From the NCBI GenBank assembly GCA_000310025.1, contig FN649758.1, positions 763,716-827,715 on the forward strand: a stretch of DNA of 64,000 nt, given 5' to 3'. Made by a program: the position numbers and the translations under genes. The notes below the pieces were generated by a model. It made no database searches, had not been told where the DNA came from, and saw nothing but the letters and a program-made list of their open reading frames with translations. Positions within the stretch are counted from its first letter, which is position 1; each line of letters opens with the position of its first letter. Source of the DNA: Ectocarpus siliculosus (taxonomy: Eukaryota > Sar > Phaeophyceae > Ectocarpales > Ectocarpaceae). Positions 1-12,493 of the stretch are shown here, piece by piece.

Positions 1-93
1 TTCAAGAGTATCTTGTCGAACCTGATCCAGGACACTGCTGACATCGCTGAGGCCCCACGGTAGAGGGAAATGCCGCCTGTCGTCATCTTCCCC

Positions 94-384
94 TTGCGGT
101 GGTTGCAACGACCCAGAGAGTGATGGGAACGATGTAGTACCTGATTCGCAACAATGCTTGGCGCGTGGAGAGAAAAAGGTCGCCGCATGTGCCACATGCG
201 GCGCAATCAGGTGCTTGGCTGCTTGAGCGTAAGGATGTAGGAGTTTACTAAAATCCTGGATCCTTACGCTCAAGCAGCCAAGCGCGTGATTTTACCGCAA
301 CCTTTTCTCTCCACCCGCCAAGCATTGTTGCGAATCAGGTACTACAACGTCTCCATCTCTCTCCGGGTCGTTGTAACCATCGCA
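94..384. repeat. Foldback (long inverted-repeat) element
   Basis: Two arms of about 90-140 bp are near-perfect reverse complements. The left arm runs from about 94 to 236 and the right arm from about 258 to 384. Shared blocks include CTGATTCGCAACAATGCTTGG at 141-160 against its complement near 320-340, and GCTTGGCTGCTTGAGCGTAA against its complement near 263-283. The left arm also holds a separate perfect 11-bp palindrome at 181-203 that the right arm lacks. The loop is only about 20 bases. This is a MITE or foldback-type element and would extrude a long hairpin. It lies upstream of the first resolved CRTISO exon, so it is probably intronic. Confidence 0.85.
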
Positions 385-411
385 TGTGTGTGTGTGTGTG
401 TGTGTGTGTGT
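385..411. repeat. (TG)n microsatellite
   Basis: An uninterrupted TG dinucleotide run directly abuts the right arm of the foldback element. The 412-937 stretch that follows shows no exon I can place; it is presumed intron or 5' flank of the carotenoid isomerase gene. Confidence 0.9.
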
Positions 412-937
412 TTCGTTTCGACTTTTCCTCTCTGATTGGGTGGAGCAATCAATAAGGTATCCCATCATCATATCCCATCATCCCAGCTGGTGAGAAAATA
501 ATACAAGACACAGATTTCTAGAGGGCAGGAGGGCGGCGAACGAATGTGTCCAGCCTCTTGGTTTCACAACCTGCTGAAAATTGAGCTTCAAACCCCACCA
601 CATTGTGTGTTTCGTGTACAGCGAGACTTGCTCATCATTGTCGGTTCGGTCTGCCTTTGTTGTGAACCACAGAATATTGTGTTCATCGCGGTATCGCGGG
701 GCGGGAAGGCCGGAAACGCTTTCGTGAAACACGTGCTGTCCGTTTGTGCACGGAAATCGTCGACTCAACAACACGCTCGAGAATACACTGCGGGATTTGT
801 CGGGAGAGTTGATCGGTCAAAACCTTGTATCGATCGGTGGCTCCGAGTTGTCGGCCGTCCCAACGTGCTGTTTTGCGTTGTTCTCCCTCTCTTCTGTGAT
901 GCCTTTGATTGGTCGGTGTTGTCCGGGCAGCCTGCAG

Positions 938-3900
938 GACCCTTTCACTGACGTGTTGGAGAAGCTTAACGTCACCGACCCCTTCGTGAAGAACTGGCTG
1001 AACCTACTGTGCTTCTTGCTGCAAGGATTGCCTTCGGACGGGACGATGACCGCAGTCATGGCCTACATGATCGCCGATTGGTGCAGGCCGGTGAGTGACT
1101 GCGTGTAGCGCCCAACAACCCTAACCTGACAGACGAATATTCGCGTCGTACGAGTGTACGTTTGTTCGCACGCGGCAAGGCATTTGTTCGCACCAAAACA
1201 GGCGCCACCTCCCCACCCCAGTCGGTGTTTGTCAAGGGGGACTTTGCCTGCGCAATCCGCCTTTGACTCCGTATGCTGTGCTCCCATGCGTTGCGAGGTT
1301 CGCTGTGGCTCGGCCATTCCCCAAAGTACACCCGACCCCCCCCCAGTACTTCACCACCTTTCCTTGCCCGCCCCAAACACCCACCATGTCGTCGCTTTCG
1401 GTTCCTGTTTCTCGTCCCTGACCGGCCTCCGGCTAATTTGTTTCCAACAACAGGGGGTGGTGCTAGACTACCCCAAGGGAGGCACGGAAGCTTTGGTAGA
1501 TGCCCTAGTGCGAGGGGTGGAGGGGAAGGGCGGCAAGGTCATGCTCGCGGCCCACGTGGAAGAGGTTGTGGTGGAAGACGGCAAGGCGTGCGGCGTCCGC
1601 CTTAGGGGGCGGAAGGTCATCCGTGCGAGCAGGTGATTGGAGACCGCCGAGCAAGCATTTTCCTGAAAGCGAGTGCTCCGAAACCTACTTATTCTACGTA
1701 TGCAGTGGCCTCCTTTTTGCGTCCCTCATCCCCTCCCCCCCCTCCCGGCGCCGCGGAGCAGGTCAGTCGTATCGAACGCGAGCATATGGGACACTCTGAG
1801 GCTTGTGCCCAAGGGTGCCCTGCCGGAAGATTTCGTGAAGGAGAGAGAGGCCACCCCGCAGTGCAAGAGCTTCATGCACGTGAGTGCTGTGCCAACGCGA
1901 TCGCTTATTGCTTTCTACTGGTGTTGTAGAAGCTCAAATGTTGTTTCTTTTGTTTTCTTCCAGGTCACACGTACGTGTGTTTGGTCACAAAGCTCCTGTG
2001 CGTTCTGCCACCATGCTCTACTTGCTGCTCAGACTGCCTTTCGTGGCACAGAATGTGGGGCTTCGTGACTACGGTTGACCTAATAGCTGGTTCTCCATCT
2101 ACAACCTCTGCTTTTCGTGTGAGGGAATCCGTAGTCTACCCCATTGCGCACAGGTTTGAGGTCCTCCAAGCGATACTCCAATAGTCCTTCTCAATCATTG
2201 CCACAACAACAATGTCTCCCGTATCGATGCATCATGTCTGGCAAACCCTAAACCTCCATTCCGCTGTAGAACAGTCGAAGACAATTGTATACTGTAGCTG
2301 TGAAGAAGAAAGGCGAGGTTCGGGTTGCCCCTATTCACGCCCCCGCAGGTGCACTTGGGAGTGCGTTGTCAAGACCTGATCGACAAGGCAGCGAAAGGGG
2401 GGGACGATGCGTTTGATCCCCGCTGTCATTACGCCGTGGTGGCGGACTGGGATAAGCCCATTGACGACGCGGGCAACGTAATTGTGGTCAGCATCCCGTC
2501 CGTTTTGGACCCATCCCTGGCGCCCCCGGGCTGCCATACGGTGCACGCCTATACGTGAGTGCGCCCAGACGATGCATTACATCGTGCTCGCCATATACAG
2601 GAAGCGTCTCGAGCGAAACCCCGGAATTGATTCCTGTGACTCCAGAACCACGACAGCTGATACTTGTTCCTGCTTGCACAGCGTACGCGACGATACCGCT
2701 GTCCCGAACCCATCGTTCCACATGCTGTAGAATTTTTGGTAGATTCGTTATTTAGGGTTATTCGTCTTCCTTCGCATGAAACTAACTTTCACGTTTTGGC
2801 ATCTTGACCTTTGTCCGCGGCTATGCTACGTGTGCTGTTCTGGCTGCCAACACGATCATGACATTCTTGATACCCCCTAGGGCCGGTTGTGAGCCGTTCT
2901 CCAATTGGGAAGGGCTCGATCCGAAGGGCGAAGAGTACCGCAAGCTTAAGGAGGAGCGAGCTCAGGTCCTCATGGACGCCGTTGAGGTGTGTGGCGTGGG
3001 GTTGGTAGTTGCAGACATATTTTCAGTTCTGTGACGGGTTCTGTAGCAACGAACTGCCAAGGTGCAAGCGACTCGTTGATCGAGTGACTAGCCGGCCGGT
3101 GATTTTGTGTTGTTCTGGGTGACACTACAACATCGTGACTGCACGACCTGCTTGTCCGTTCTTTGTTTTTGTTTCCGTGAACCTTCTCTTAAGTTGGCTG
3201 TTCTCGTGCACCATCGCGGTGTGAACGTGCTTGCGTGGATTCCAGTCTTCACAAGCTTGAAAAATATTCTTATTGCTGTTGAGAGATGAAACCCTCGCGA
3301 CCATTCCCCTCCGTTTCAACCTCTCTCTTCCTGAATTCCCGCACTTGCCCGTTGCATCAATGCTTGACATGTTTGGACGGCTCCTCTACGCAGACTGTCT
3401 TCCCCGACTTGGAAACTCGACTGGATGTCCGGATGATCGGAACGCCGGTCACCGCTCAGGTTTGACCACAAAGCAGACCTTTCCATATCGCCCGTACCAG
3501 GTTATTAGGCGGGACGAGAACCGCGATTCGGCACCACTGGTTCAAATGCCTCCCGACGGACCCCGGTTCTCCCTCGACCGGTGTCACGTGTGGCCGTGCC
3601 ATAGGCGTCATTGAGCGCCCTCCCCAGTGATCGTTCGTCTCTCATCAACCAAGCACCCTCTGGGTTGTCGGACGGGCTGGGAATGCTGATTGGTGTTTTG
3701 ATTAGTGCATCTTTCTGTTGGTTCGCTTGGCTAAGAACAGGGGAAGTGTGCCTCGGAAGGTTTTACCAAAGTGTTCTGGCTGTTCGGTTCTGGGCCGCGG
3801 CTCTTCGGTAGAGATGAAGAATATAACACGCGTGTTATTGTCGTTGGGAAGACAATCTGAAAACCATCATGTGGGTGCTGCTCGACATCGGTACACTGAT

Positions 3901-5069
3901 TGCTGGGCATGGGTGTGCTGGCCTGCACGAGCTGAAATTTGTGAAGACGCGCACATGGCCTGTCGAGAGGTACTTGATGCAGCCGGTTGATTGCCGCGCG
4001 TGATTTTTCTTGGTTTCGACTATCCTTCGCTTCCTGGTTTGGGAGATCAGAACAGGGCTGTTTGGAGAGGTGGACGGGTTTCCGCCACGTTATTTTTCTA
4101 TCGAACGTGTCGCATGTGGCTCACGAGGCGCCCAGACGCGGTATGTTATTTGCAATCACACGCAATCGGAAGAGCTTTGTGGCCGATCGACCGTGATCAA
4201 CATCCTGCACGTTTCTGTTGGCGAGAACTATTTGAGAACATCCTGCAGTATTCTTTTGCCTAGAGGGAGTTTCTCAAAAGACAAGGCTCCCGATCGGCCG
4301 TTTATGTGAACGCACTCTGACCAGACTGCTTGCTGCTTCGCTGTCTCGATCGCTGTCCCGTACTTCGTACCCTCCAGCGTTTCCTGCGAAGAGACCGCGG
4401 AACCTACGGGCCGGAGATCAAAGCCGGTGAGATGAGATGGGCTGTATGTAGTCGTTACACTTTTCCTTCCTTGCAGAGGATAACTCTGGATGAGTCCCGA
4501 AATTGTTGTTGTGCACAGCTTACGTTTGGTCGCAGACAGCAGTCCCGATGCGGACGTGGGTCACTGTTCCAAACATGTCCACCGAAAGCTGGAACCGTTT
4601 AATGGCGAAAGACAAGCATGGGGACGAAAAATTGAGCACACGAATGAATCAGCTCCTCATCTCGCCCCAAGCGTCATTGATTGTTGGCACGCGAAGCGCA
4701 ACGCCTGGCAGAAAGCATGCCTTGCTCGGTGCCGGCTTTGCACGGTGGGGGCCTATGGCCTCACGCTGCGGCCACGAATGTGTGCAACACTCTTACCTCG
4801 TTCATCAGACCGCATGTGCCGACACTGTGCTCGCCTGCCGAATTTGTTGTATTCCCGGTCGCGGCGCCCTCCCTCCAGGACGGGACAAATTTGCAGGGCC
4901 GAACACCCCCCTGCCGGGGTTGGTGTGCACGGGGGATTCCGTGTGGCCGGGGATCGGGGTCCCAGCGGTGGCGGCCAGCGGTACGCTTGTAGCGAACATG
5001 ATGGTCAACCCACTCAAGCAGCTGAAGATGTTGAGAAATATTGACTTCGGGGGGGTTGGTGTTGAGTGA
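938..5069 (+). CDS. CRTISO: Carotenoid cis-trans isomerase (CRTISO-like), 5'-incomplete
   Basis: FAD-dependent isomerase/desaturase-family enzyme that converts poly-cis to all-trans lycopene in plastids. I placed eight exons: 938-1090, 1454-1632, 1762-1879, 2349-2554, 2881-2986, 3394-3459, 4378-4426 and 4879-5069. All have GT donors and AG acceptors, and the phases join into 355 codons plus TGA. Family signatures occur in order: NWLNLLCFLLQGLPSDGT, then DYPKGGTEALVDALVRG, SNASIWDTL, IPSVLDPSLAPPG, KEERAQVLMDAVE, RFLRRDRGTYGPEI, and a C-terminal flavin motif GDSVWPGIGVPAVAASG. The N-terminal Rossmann GxGxxG part and about 250 residues are missing, presumably left of the window. The C-terminus after the flavin motif is less certain. 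CRTISO is favoured over phytoene desaturase because of the GVVLDYPKGG and isomerase C-terminal motifs. Confidence 0.88.
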
Positions 5070-5865
5070 TCGGGATATTACAAGACCGAGATGAAACAGG
5101 CCAACTGAAACGGTCAGAGCTCCTATCCCTATCGGTACTCCAGCTGCTGCTGGTTCTGAGCGTCGCAGTTTTCAGCCAGGCCTACTGCGTAAGACAAGAT
5201 GTTGCGGCCTATCTGTTGCGTAGAAATGCGGAAAATGCCAGACGAGAATTGCAAGATGGAGAGAGGGAGCTAGAATTTGGCGAGCTGTTGAAGGGTGCTA
5301 TTCTGACCCCCACCACACGTTACCGAGCACACACAGTACGCCCACGCCGCAGGCGTTGCTTTGTCCGGCACGTTGGGGCATTGGAAGCCAAGATATCGAG
5401 CACAACAGTTGTGCAACCTTCTTATATCCCTTTTTCCTTTACGAGGGGGTTCCGATCTCTCCGGAGGTAAGAATCTCGCGCTTTTCGAGTAGAAATCGCA
5501 TAGTCGCGAGCGAGTGCACATTGCGAAGGGCGAGAGGGCTGCTGAATCTTTGTCGCGTCACACGTCGAAGGCGAACACAAGCACCGCAGGAGGAAAGGCG
5601 GAAAGAAGTCTTCCGTGTTGGTGTGTGGGACATGCTCCTGCGTGCTGTCGACCTTGAAATACAGACATGATTTGAGTACCAACAGAGGGGCATGTTCGCG
5701 TTTGGTTCGTGCATCACAAGCGGGTTTCGGGCTGGATTTTTTTGTCCAGAATCCACACACACACAGACAAAGCGTTGGAACGGAGAGATCCGCGCAAGTC
5801 TCGTTTTTTTTTCCTCGCTGAGGTTCAAGCAAGCTGAACTTTGGTCAAAAGAAACAAGTTGCCAT
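5070..5865 (+). other. Probable 3' UTR and downstream flank of CRTISO
   Basis: No recognisable gene. Frames here are short and show no family motif. The stretch follows the CRTISO stop codon and ends in T-rich sequence near 5810-5880. I infer 3' UTR plus intergenic DNA; no poly(A) signal could be assigned with confidence. Confidence 0.4.
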
Positions 5866-5929
5866 TAAAAAAATCTGAAAAATCCTAAAGCCCTCAATTC
5901 TGAAGCTTCAGCTTCAGTCTCATCTTTCA

Positions 5930-7051
5930 ATATCCGTGGAACTTTTATTCGCATAGCCCACCCCTTGCCCGACCCTGTCTCAAATGCCGATCTCGAGCTA
6001 CAGTGTAAATCTCGTGGCGCCTTGAGTATGGTGCGGTGTGGAATCGCAACCCATGAGCCGTCCCCAAGTTTGAGCAGCTTCCGCCTCCTGTGGCCGGCAA
6101 GAGTCGACCTTGACTGTTCCTTGCCCTGTTTCGCCATGGGAACGGCCGGTTGAACAGCGAAAGAGGGGAGGGTCCTGCGTGATGCGCGCCACAATCTTTT
6201 TTATTTATTTTTTGCGTTTGTTCTTGAGTGGCCATTGTACACATGCGGCTGCTGCTGCGGTTGCTGCTGCTGTGCTCGGAATGTTCTGCAATGGTCGTAC
6301 GGTTATCGTAGTCAGGTTTGACAACAGTCTGCTCGTTCGTATAGCAGTAGCGGTGCGCATCTATCGCGACGGCAAGCGCATTGAGATAATAGTTCGTCCG
6401 TCGTGCTTCTAGTCTACACAGACAGATAGTGGTGTTCTTCTTTGTTGCCACTTCATACCAGAAAAGAAAGAAAGTCTCCACCAACTTACAGTATCTCCAC
6501 AGCAGTTCGGAAACGACGATTATACTATTTTTCTTTTGCCGTGTTTGTTGTTGCTGAGCGCACATCGGCGGATGTCGCCGTTCGTTACACGTGGTTCAAG
6601 CCTGCGGTGGGCCAGAGGGATGAGAGTGGGTGTCTTCTCTAGAGTTCATGCCTTGTCTTCTCGAGTCTCCCTTCCTTTAGTCTACCTCTCTCTCTGTGTG
6701 TTGCATTTTTGCCGTTAGGGTCCCAACAACATCGAACTTCAATGGCAATCGTTTTGCATCTTGCTGAGTAGGAGGCTATCCGTGTACCCGGTTGCTGCAT
6801 GTGAGGCGATGGGCGCCGCCTCTTTCCGCCAAGCAATGCGCATGGCCCCTACGGTTCGCCGCACATGTATTGCTGTGTGACAGCTTCCAGCGGTTCAGAG
6901 CGGCGACGATGTTTTTCGCCGGTAGGGCCCCAGAACAACGCGAACCGCGACTGTTTCATTGTTTTGGAGTCCCCCACTCACCCAACCCACCCATGATTTT
7001 TTTTTTTTTGTGTTTCCCTGCCGACTAACAACCTCGGCTACTGCAGTGCAG
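5930..7051. repeat. Diverged repeat flanking the Ngaro-like element, left copy
   Basis: Segments near 6018-6115 and 6780-6995 resemble, in the same order and orientation, segments on the far side of the Ngaro-like element near 13582-13680 and 15170-15440. Shared blocks include TGGCGCC(T)TGAGTA, ACTTTGAG..CTTC..CCTCCTG and CCGTGTACCCGG. Similarity is patchy and diverged, and the right copy is longer. No coding capacity recognised. Confidence 0.5.
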
Positions 7052-7260
7052 TTTGTTATAGGCTCAAGAATTCTGGCATTATTTTTCTAATCTTCTACGT
7101 GAAAAATGATGAAAACCCGAGACAAAATAGATCACATGTAGACGAACCGTACCTCCACTCTTCTGGGTCCCGCCCCTACGATGTCCCTATACGCTACTCG
7201 AATTCACGACTCAGCCAATCCGGTACGAGAATAGCCTCTTCCGAGCTATCTGAAAACCAC
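7052..7260 (-). repeat. Split direct repeat B2 (element end)
   Basis: A 209-bp copy of the sequence at 7568-7779, differing at scattered positions and lacking one TTC triplet. Its outer edge, TTTGTTATAGGC, marks the minus-strand 3' end of the Ngaro-like element. Confidence 0.9.
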
Positions 7261-7359
7261 TATTTACACTACTACGTGGAAAACTACACGACGTTGACCC
7301 GATCAACTTTGTGCAACCTGATTCCCTCCCTCTCTTGAGCGCTAGGGTGGGCGGGTGGG

Positions 7360-7567
7360 AAAATCGATCAAGGCCCTAACTTCCACGCTCCTTCCTCTCG
7401 CTACCTCAACTATTTGTTTGACTGCACTAGCGTTCTCTTCCCCGAGACGCGGGTGCACAGGAAGACTGAAGACTTTGCACGCAGGGGACGCTCAGCGCCC
7501 GTCCCCTGCTTTCTTTCGAATTCAACAACGCCTTCCACAAACAACGCTTTCCTTCTGAACGCTACAT
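7360..7567 (-). repeat. Split direct repeat A2
   Basis: A 208-bp near-identical copy of 13368-13575. It starts AAAATCGATCAAGGCCC and ends CGCTACAT. It abuts B1 without a gap, which is the diagnostic B1-A2 circle-joint template. Confidence 0.92.
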
Positions 7568-7779
7568 TTTGTTATAGGCTCAAGAATTCTGGCATTATTT
7601 TGCTAATCTTGTACGTGAAAAATGATGAAAACCCAAGACAATATAGATCACATGTAGACGAACCGTACCTCCACTCTTCTTCTGGGTCCCGCCCCTACGA
7701 TGTCCCTATACGATACTCGAATTCACGACTCAGCCAATCCGGAACGAGAATAGCCTTTTCCGAGCCATCTGAAAACCAC
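7568..7779 (-). repeat. Split direct repeat B1
   Basis: A 212-bp copy of the B repeat, adjacent to A2 and next to the tyrosine recombinase gene. It pairs with B2 at 7052-7260. Confidence 0.92.
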
Positions 7780-7806
7780 GCCATTGTGCAGGCTGAGTGT
7801 ACTGTT

Positions 7807-9045
7807 TTACTCTCTTCTTCCTCCTGTAAGTCCCACGGAAACCGCTTCTGCTCCTTCTCCCGCTTCCCTTACGTACACCATGAACGCTCGCGACTTCCAG
7901 CGCCTAGCCCGCGGAATCTGCAAGTCCGACACGCCTTGCGCGGCTAATTGCGTGGCGCCACCAATGCGACCCGAGTGCAATGCGTACTGTGCCGGATCCT
8001 TCCCTGCACAAGCAACCATCCTCCTCAGCGCGACTACAGCTTCCAAGCGAGTAACCACCTTCCACCCAGATGCACCCATCCTCGTCATCAAAGGGGCACG
8101 TCCGGGAAGGCTCGGGTGTACGTTCAGGAGCTCCACGATCGCTTCGAAGGCTCCGAAAGGCGCCCTACCAGATTCCTCCGACCCGGGCTGCGGGTGCGTG
8201 TGATCGTGCATCCCTCTCGATTCTGATCTGCTTTTGACGCCACGAAATGGATCCTGACTGAATCCGCACGCGCTCTATCTTCAGTCTCCACTTGAATGTC
8301 TCCTTGAAAGAACCTCAAGCAGTCACGCGTCAAACAGAAATCTGGATGGACGAGGCCGTTCGCGTACGCGAACAATTCGGAAGCTCGGCACAGGAGAAAA
8401 TACGACAGCGTCAGTCCTAACCAGAAAACGTTTCCTCTTTCCTCCATCCGGAGCGCTCGCAACCGTGTGGTAGCCTTGCGACAACATCGACCACGTGAGG
8501 GGCAACCTCACTTGCGTTTGCTTGCCCGTCATCCCTCGAAAGCGATCAATCCCTTTCCCTGCCGCCGTAATCATACAGTGCGACGTGGGAGGCTCCCACC
8601 CCGTACATAGCTTATGGTAAAACTTGATAGCCGCAAGGTATCCCCGAACTGTGGACTGCTGGTTGTTGAACGAAAACAAACGACACGTCATAAATTCGAG
8701 GAGGAGCGCGATGATCTCGGGCTTGTCCATCGAATTCAACCATGGTTCTTTGCCCTTGTGTTGCATAAATTCCAACCACGTCTTCCACTTCGCGGCATAC
8801 ACCTTGTGCGTGCTTCCCCCGATCGACGCGCTCACTAAAGTATCCACCAACCGCGCGACTTCCGTGCTCATCCCCCCTTCTTCCTGCCCTGTTCCTGAAG
8901 CGTCCGTAAGCGGAGGGTTCGAGGAAACGTTGGAGGTCACGGGGGTTGTTTGGTCGATGATTTTTAGTGAGGTGTCGTCATGAGATTCCACAACGTTCGA
9001 TCGTGACGGGGTTGTAGGTTCTTTTTCCGCAGTACGAAGGAACAC
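7807..9045 (-). pseudogene. Tyrosine recombinase of the Ngaro-like element, frameshifted
   Basis: This would integrate the circular DNA copy of the element. The N-terminal SAM-like core-binding part (8480-9045) reads SASIGGSTHKVYAAKWKTW. The catalytic part follows in two other frames. It keeps the first Arg in LLCRASELF (near 8385), the His-x-x-Arg box HSGRIGGAT (near 7970) and the tyrosine in FMVYVRE (near 7880). Two frameshifts, near 8465 and near 8200, break the gene. It belongs with DIRS-order recombinases and not with a phage integrase, because it lies beside the RT of the same element and inside its split direct repeats. Confidence 0.85.
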
Positions 9046-9111
9046 ACTTTTTCTCCGCGTGAACCGAGTGGTATCTTACGCCAATCGTTTGTGTTGGTGA
9101 ATTGTCGGACC

Positions 9112-10994
9112 CTATCGGCTAGTTCCGACCTCGGCCATCGAGAGATCCCGTCCGCGAGCGTGTTTTTTACGCCCGGGAGGTGTTTTTGCCTCGTAACTCC
9201 ATTCTCCCGAAATCTCGAGACGTCCTAGCATTCTCATCATCAAACACGCGCGTTTGTCTCTGGCCCCGCCGCACCGGTTTGACCATGTGACGGCCGCCAT
9301 GTTGTCACCGCGCATCAAGACAGGGTCGTTGTTATTTTTTGGGCGATCCCCTACGAGACTGTGCATTACCCAGGCGGTCACTACCATGCCCACGAGTTCG
9401 AGTAGATTGATCGTGACGCTGCAGGTCTCCCGACGCGCGGCCTTTTGTTTCAATTCGGTTGCGAAGTCCAAGGGCAGGTCGTATCTCCAAAACACCCTTT
9501 TCTCTGGACAGAAGCCGCCAACGGCGTCGAAACTAGCGTCTGATAGATAAAGTCGATTTGGCTGGCGTTTTACGACACCGTACCACGGGGCGTTCAGCGA
9601 CTCTCTAGCTGTGAGCAATTCGTGTTCGATTGCCCCCTGACAAAATCCAGGTCGTCGTGGAACTCTCTCCCTAGTTCTACAACGCGGCTACAGTTTCTCG
9701 TGTGTTTCCTGTGGAGTCCTGTGAGTCTCAACAACCTCCAGACGAAGTACCTTCCGGCCCGAACCACGTACGTGAGGTTCCACAGCTTCCCGGCTATGCT
9801 AAACACTTCTTGCGCTGTCGCTTCACGCTTGTGGCGCGGCCAGTCGATTTCTAAGGCTGTTTTTATCGCCTCTGCTTTCTTCGTCGTCAAAGAGATTTTT
9901 AGCTCGTGCGAGTCGATGGCTAACCCTAAGAATTCAAGCTGCGTGTCCCAGTTCGAACTCTTCTTCGGCCCGAGTATAGGAGTCTCCCCCGGTTCTCCCG
10001 GGCCGAACAAGCGAACGTAGTCTGATGCTAAAGACGCGGACACAGTCAGCGCTGACAGGTCGTCGGCCGATTGCTGGGTTCTCAGGAGGCCGTGATCATC
10101 TACGTAAACGACTGACATGAAATTGCTCGACCGATCGCCTCCTTTTGTGGCGTGAACTGTGGCGTCATCCAGCACGGGCGTAGGGTCGCCTTCCTCCCAC
10201 GGTTCGATGATTCTTACGTGATTCATCATGTTAGCCGGTCCAACCGAAGGTCAGGCGGAAATTGATGACGACGAGGTCGCCGACTACGTCGCTGAAGTTG
10301 TGTGCTTGCTCAGGTTCTACTCGAACGTTGCGATAGGCGTCGTTGACGTCCGTCGTTGACATGAGGATGCGGAGCGTTGGGTTTTTGGCTCGCAGGCTAA
10401 CTAGCTCCGACAGGAATTTTGGCAGGGCTTCGGCGCAGAGGCTAGGGGGTACACTGTCGACGTCTGCGTCAGCGTTGAGTCCTCCTTTTACTCCTTTGAT
10501 GTCAACGTCGAAACGCAAGTCGTTGATTATCCTAACCTTGTGGGTAACGACCGCTCCCAGCGGCGACACGCGCAGGTTTGGGATTTCATACGCCGCCGAT
10601 TTTTGAATAACGAGGCATCTCTCTCTACGTCCTCTGCGAGTTTTTTCCAAATGACTGGTAGGTGCTCGTCAGCCGACCGGTGGTTTCCGTAGTTCAGCGC
10701 GCTTGCAAGGTCGGCTTTGGACGGGGGGGCAATCACTGGTACCCCTCCAGTAACGATTGTCATCAGCTCTTCGATCTGTGAAAACCTTTTAGGTCCCCGA
10801 AATATTGTCTGACGTGGTTCGGGTCTACCGGTGGTGTAACCAGGGTTCCGCCGAGCGACCGTGCTACCTTCCCTATCGAACCACGGTTGTCTCGCATCAT
10901 TTGCGTGCAAACCTCTGCTAGTTGATACATAATTCGTTCTCTCTCTGGTTGTTCGAGGTTTGTTTTTCCGAGTGTTGCTCTGTCCTCGTGCCAC
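9112..10994 (-). pseudogene. Reverse transcriptase-RNase H of the Ngaro-like element, frameshifted
   Basis: Copies the element RNA into DNA. The RT fingers and palm run through HKVRIINDLRFD (near 10530), STTDVNDAYRNVRV (near 10345) and the catalytic YVDD box in FMSVVYVDDHGLL (near 10085-10120). The RNase H-like segment follows, with YLSDASFDAVGGF (near 9530) and RGDNMAAVTWSN (near 9305). Frame changes lie near 10600 and at about 10230; the latter follows FGWTG and looks like a one-base loss. No methyltransferase follows. The gene is inactive in this copy. Confidence 0.85.
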
Positions 10995-11124
10995 CTCGCC
11001 ACGTGTTTTCGCTGTGTTTCACTGCGCCCTTGGCCCTTGGGAATCGATGATGACCCGACGTGGGGAGGGCTACGATGACGCAAGACTCGCTGTTCCGTGC
11101 TGTTGGTCGAGCGCAGTCCTACAA

Positions 11125-12493
11125 GTTGTGTATTGCGCTGGAGCTGCTGCGTGGGGGTGAAGTGTGCGTGGTGCGTGAGAGACGGTTGTCGTCGTAGTGC
11201 CGACCCTTGGACCTTTTCTGGTAGGGTGGGACTTCGAGGACAGGTCGTGTCTGACGCGCCAGGCGCGGTGACCGAAGTGAGACGCGTCGATTGTGCCTTG
11301 TCTGGTACACGTGCCTCGTGGGATTGTGTGCGAGACGGGTGATGCGTCGCCGCTGACGCGTTCAAGGCTGCTGGCGGCGGTGGAGACGTTGGCTGCAGCG
11401 CGTCTGACACTGAGTACCCCGGGGGGCGTGTGAGAGGCGAGGCGAGCCCCGTGTCCGAATCGCCGACTTCTCGCGTTGTGGTAGAGACGAAAGTCTCCCT
11501 GTGTCCGACACACCTACGTCTGCGGGTTGTGTGGGAGACAGGTGACATGACATGTCTATCATTCTGGTCAGCGGTGATGCCCGTCGGCCTGCTTCGCGTG
11601 TTCGTGGCGGGATCTCGTCAATTCGTGTAGGAAACGGTGGTTGTGTCGACATTTCGAGGGCGCCGGGCCTGGAGTGTGGGGACAACCTACTATCCGATCG
11701 TACAGGTGGGCGAGATTCGGCTACGTCGAGGTTTGTGGAGCTACCAGACGGGTGCGTGTGGTTGGTCCACCTATGCCTTGCTGCGCGACCGCTGCTGCTC
11801 AACGTGAGTTGTGTATTGCGCTGGAGCTGCTATGTAGGGGTGAAGTGTGCGTGATGCGTGAGAGATGGTTGTCGTCGTAGTGCCGACCCTTGGACCTTTT
11901 CTGGTAGGGTGGGACTTCGAGGACAGGTCGTGTCTGACGCGTCAGGCGCGGTGACCGAAGTGAGAAGCGTCGATCGTGCCTCGTCTGGTACACGTGCCTC
12001 GTGGGGTTGTGTGCGAGACGGGTGATGCGTCGCCGCTGACGCGTTCAAGGCTGCTGGCGGCGGTGGAGACGTTGGCTGCAGCCCGTCTGACACTGAGTAC
12101 CCCGGGGGGCGTGTGAGAGGCGAGGCGAGCCCCGTGTCCGAATCGCCGACTTCTCGCGTTGTGGTAGAGACGAAAGTCTCCCTGTGTCCGACACACCTAC
12201 GTCTGCGGGCTGTGTGGGAGACAGGTGACATGACATGTCTATCATTCTGGTAAGCGGTGATACTCGTTGGCCAGCTTCGCGTGTTCGTGGCGGGATCTCG
12301 TCAATTCGTGTAGGAAAACGGTGGTTGTGTCGACATTTCGAGGGCGCTGGCCCTGGAGTGTGGGGACAACCTACTATCCGATCGTACAGGTGGGCGAGAT
12401 TCGGCTACGTCGAGGTTTGTGGAGCTACCAGATGGGTTCGTGTGGTTGGTCCACCTATGCCTTGCTGCGCGACCGCTATATTGCTCAACTTGA
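11125..12493. repeat. 683-bp tandem duplication inside the Ngaro-like element
   Basis: Unit 1 (11125-11807) and unit 2 (11808-12493) begin with GTTGTGTATTGCGCTGGAGC and remain highly similar along their length, with scattered substitutions. The same reading frame (a product starting SPVSHT) occurs in both units. Confidence 0.92.

Noticed and set aside
5422..5832. Minus-strand frames downstream of CRTISO
   Set aside because: Two overlapping frames of low-complexity Cys/Ser/Arg composition and no motif; more likely 3' flank.
7807..9045. Phage or bacterial integrase
   Set aside because: The recombinase lies with RT/RNase H inside split direct repeats, which identifies a DIRS-order retroelement.
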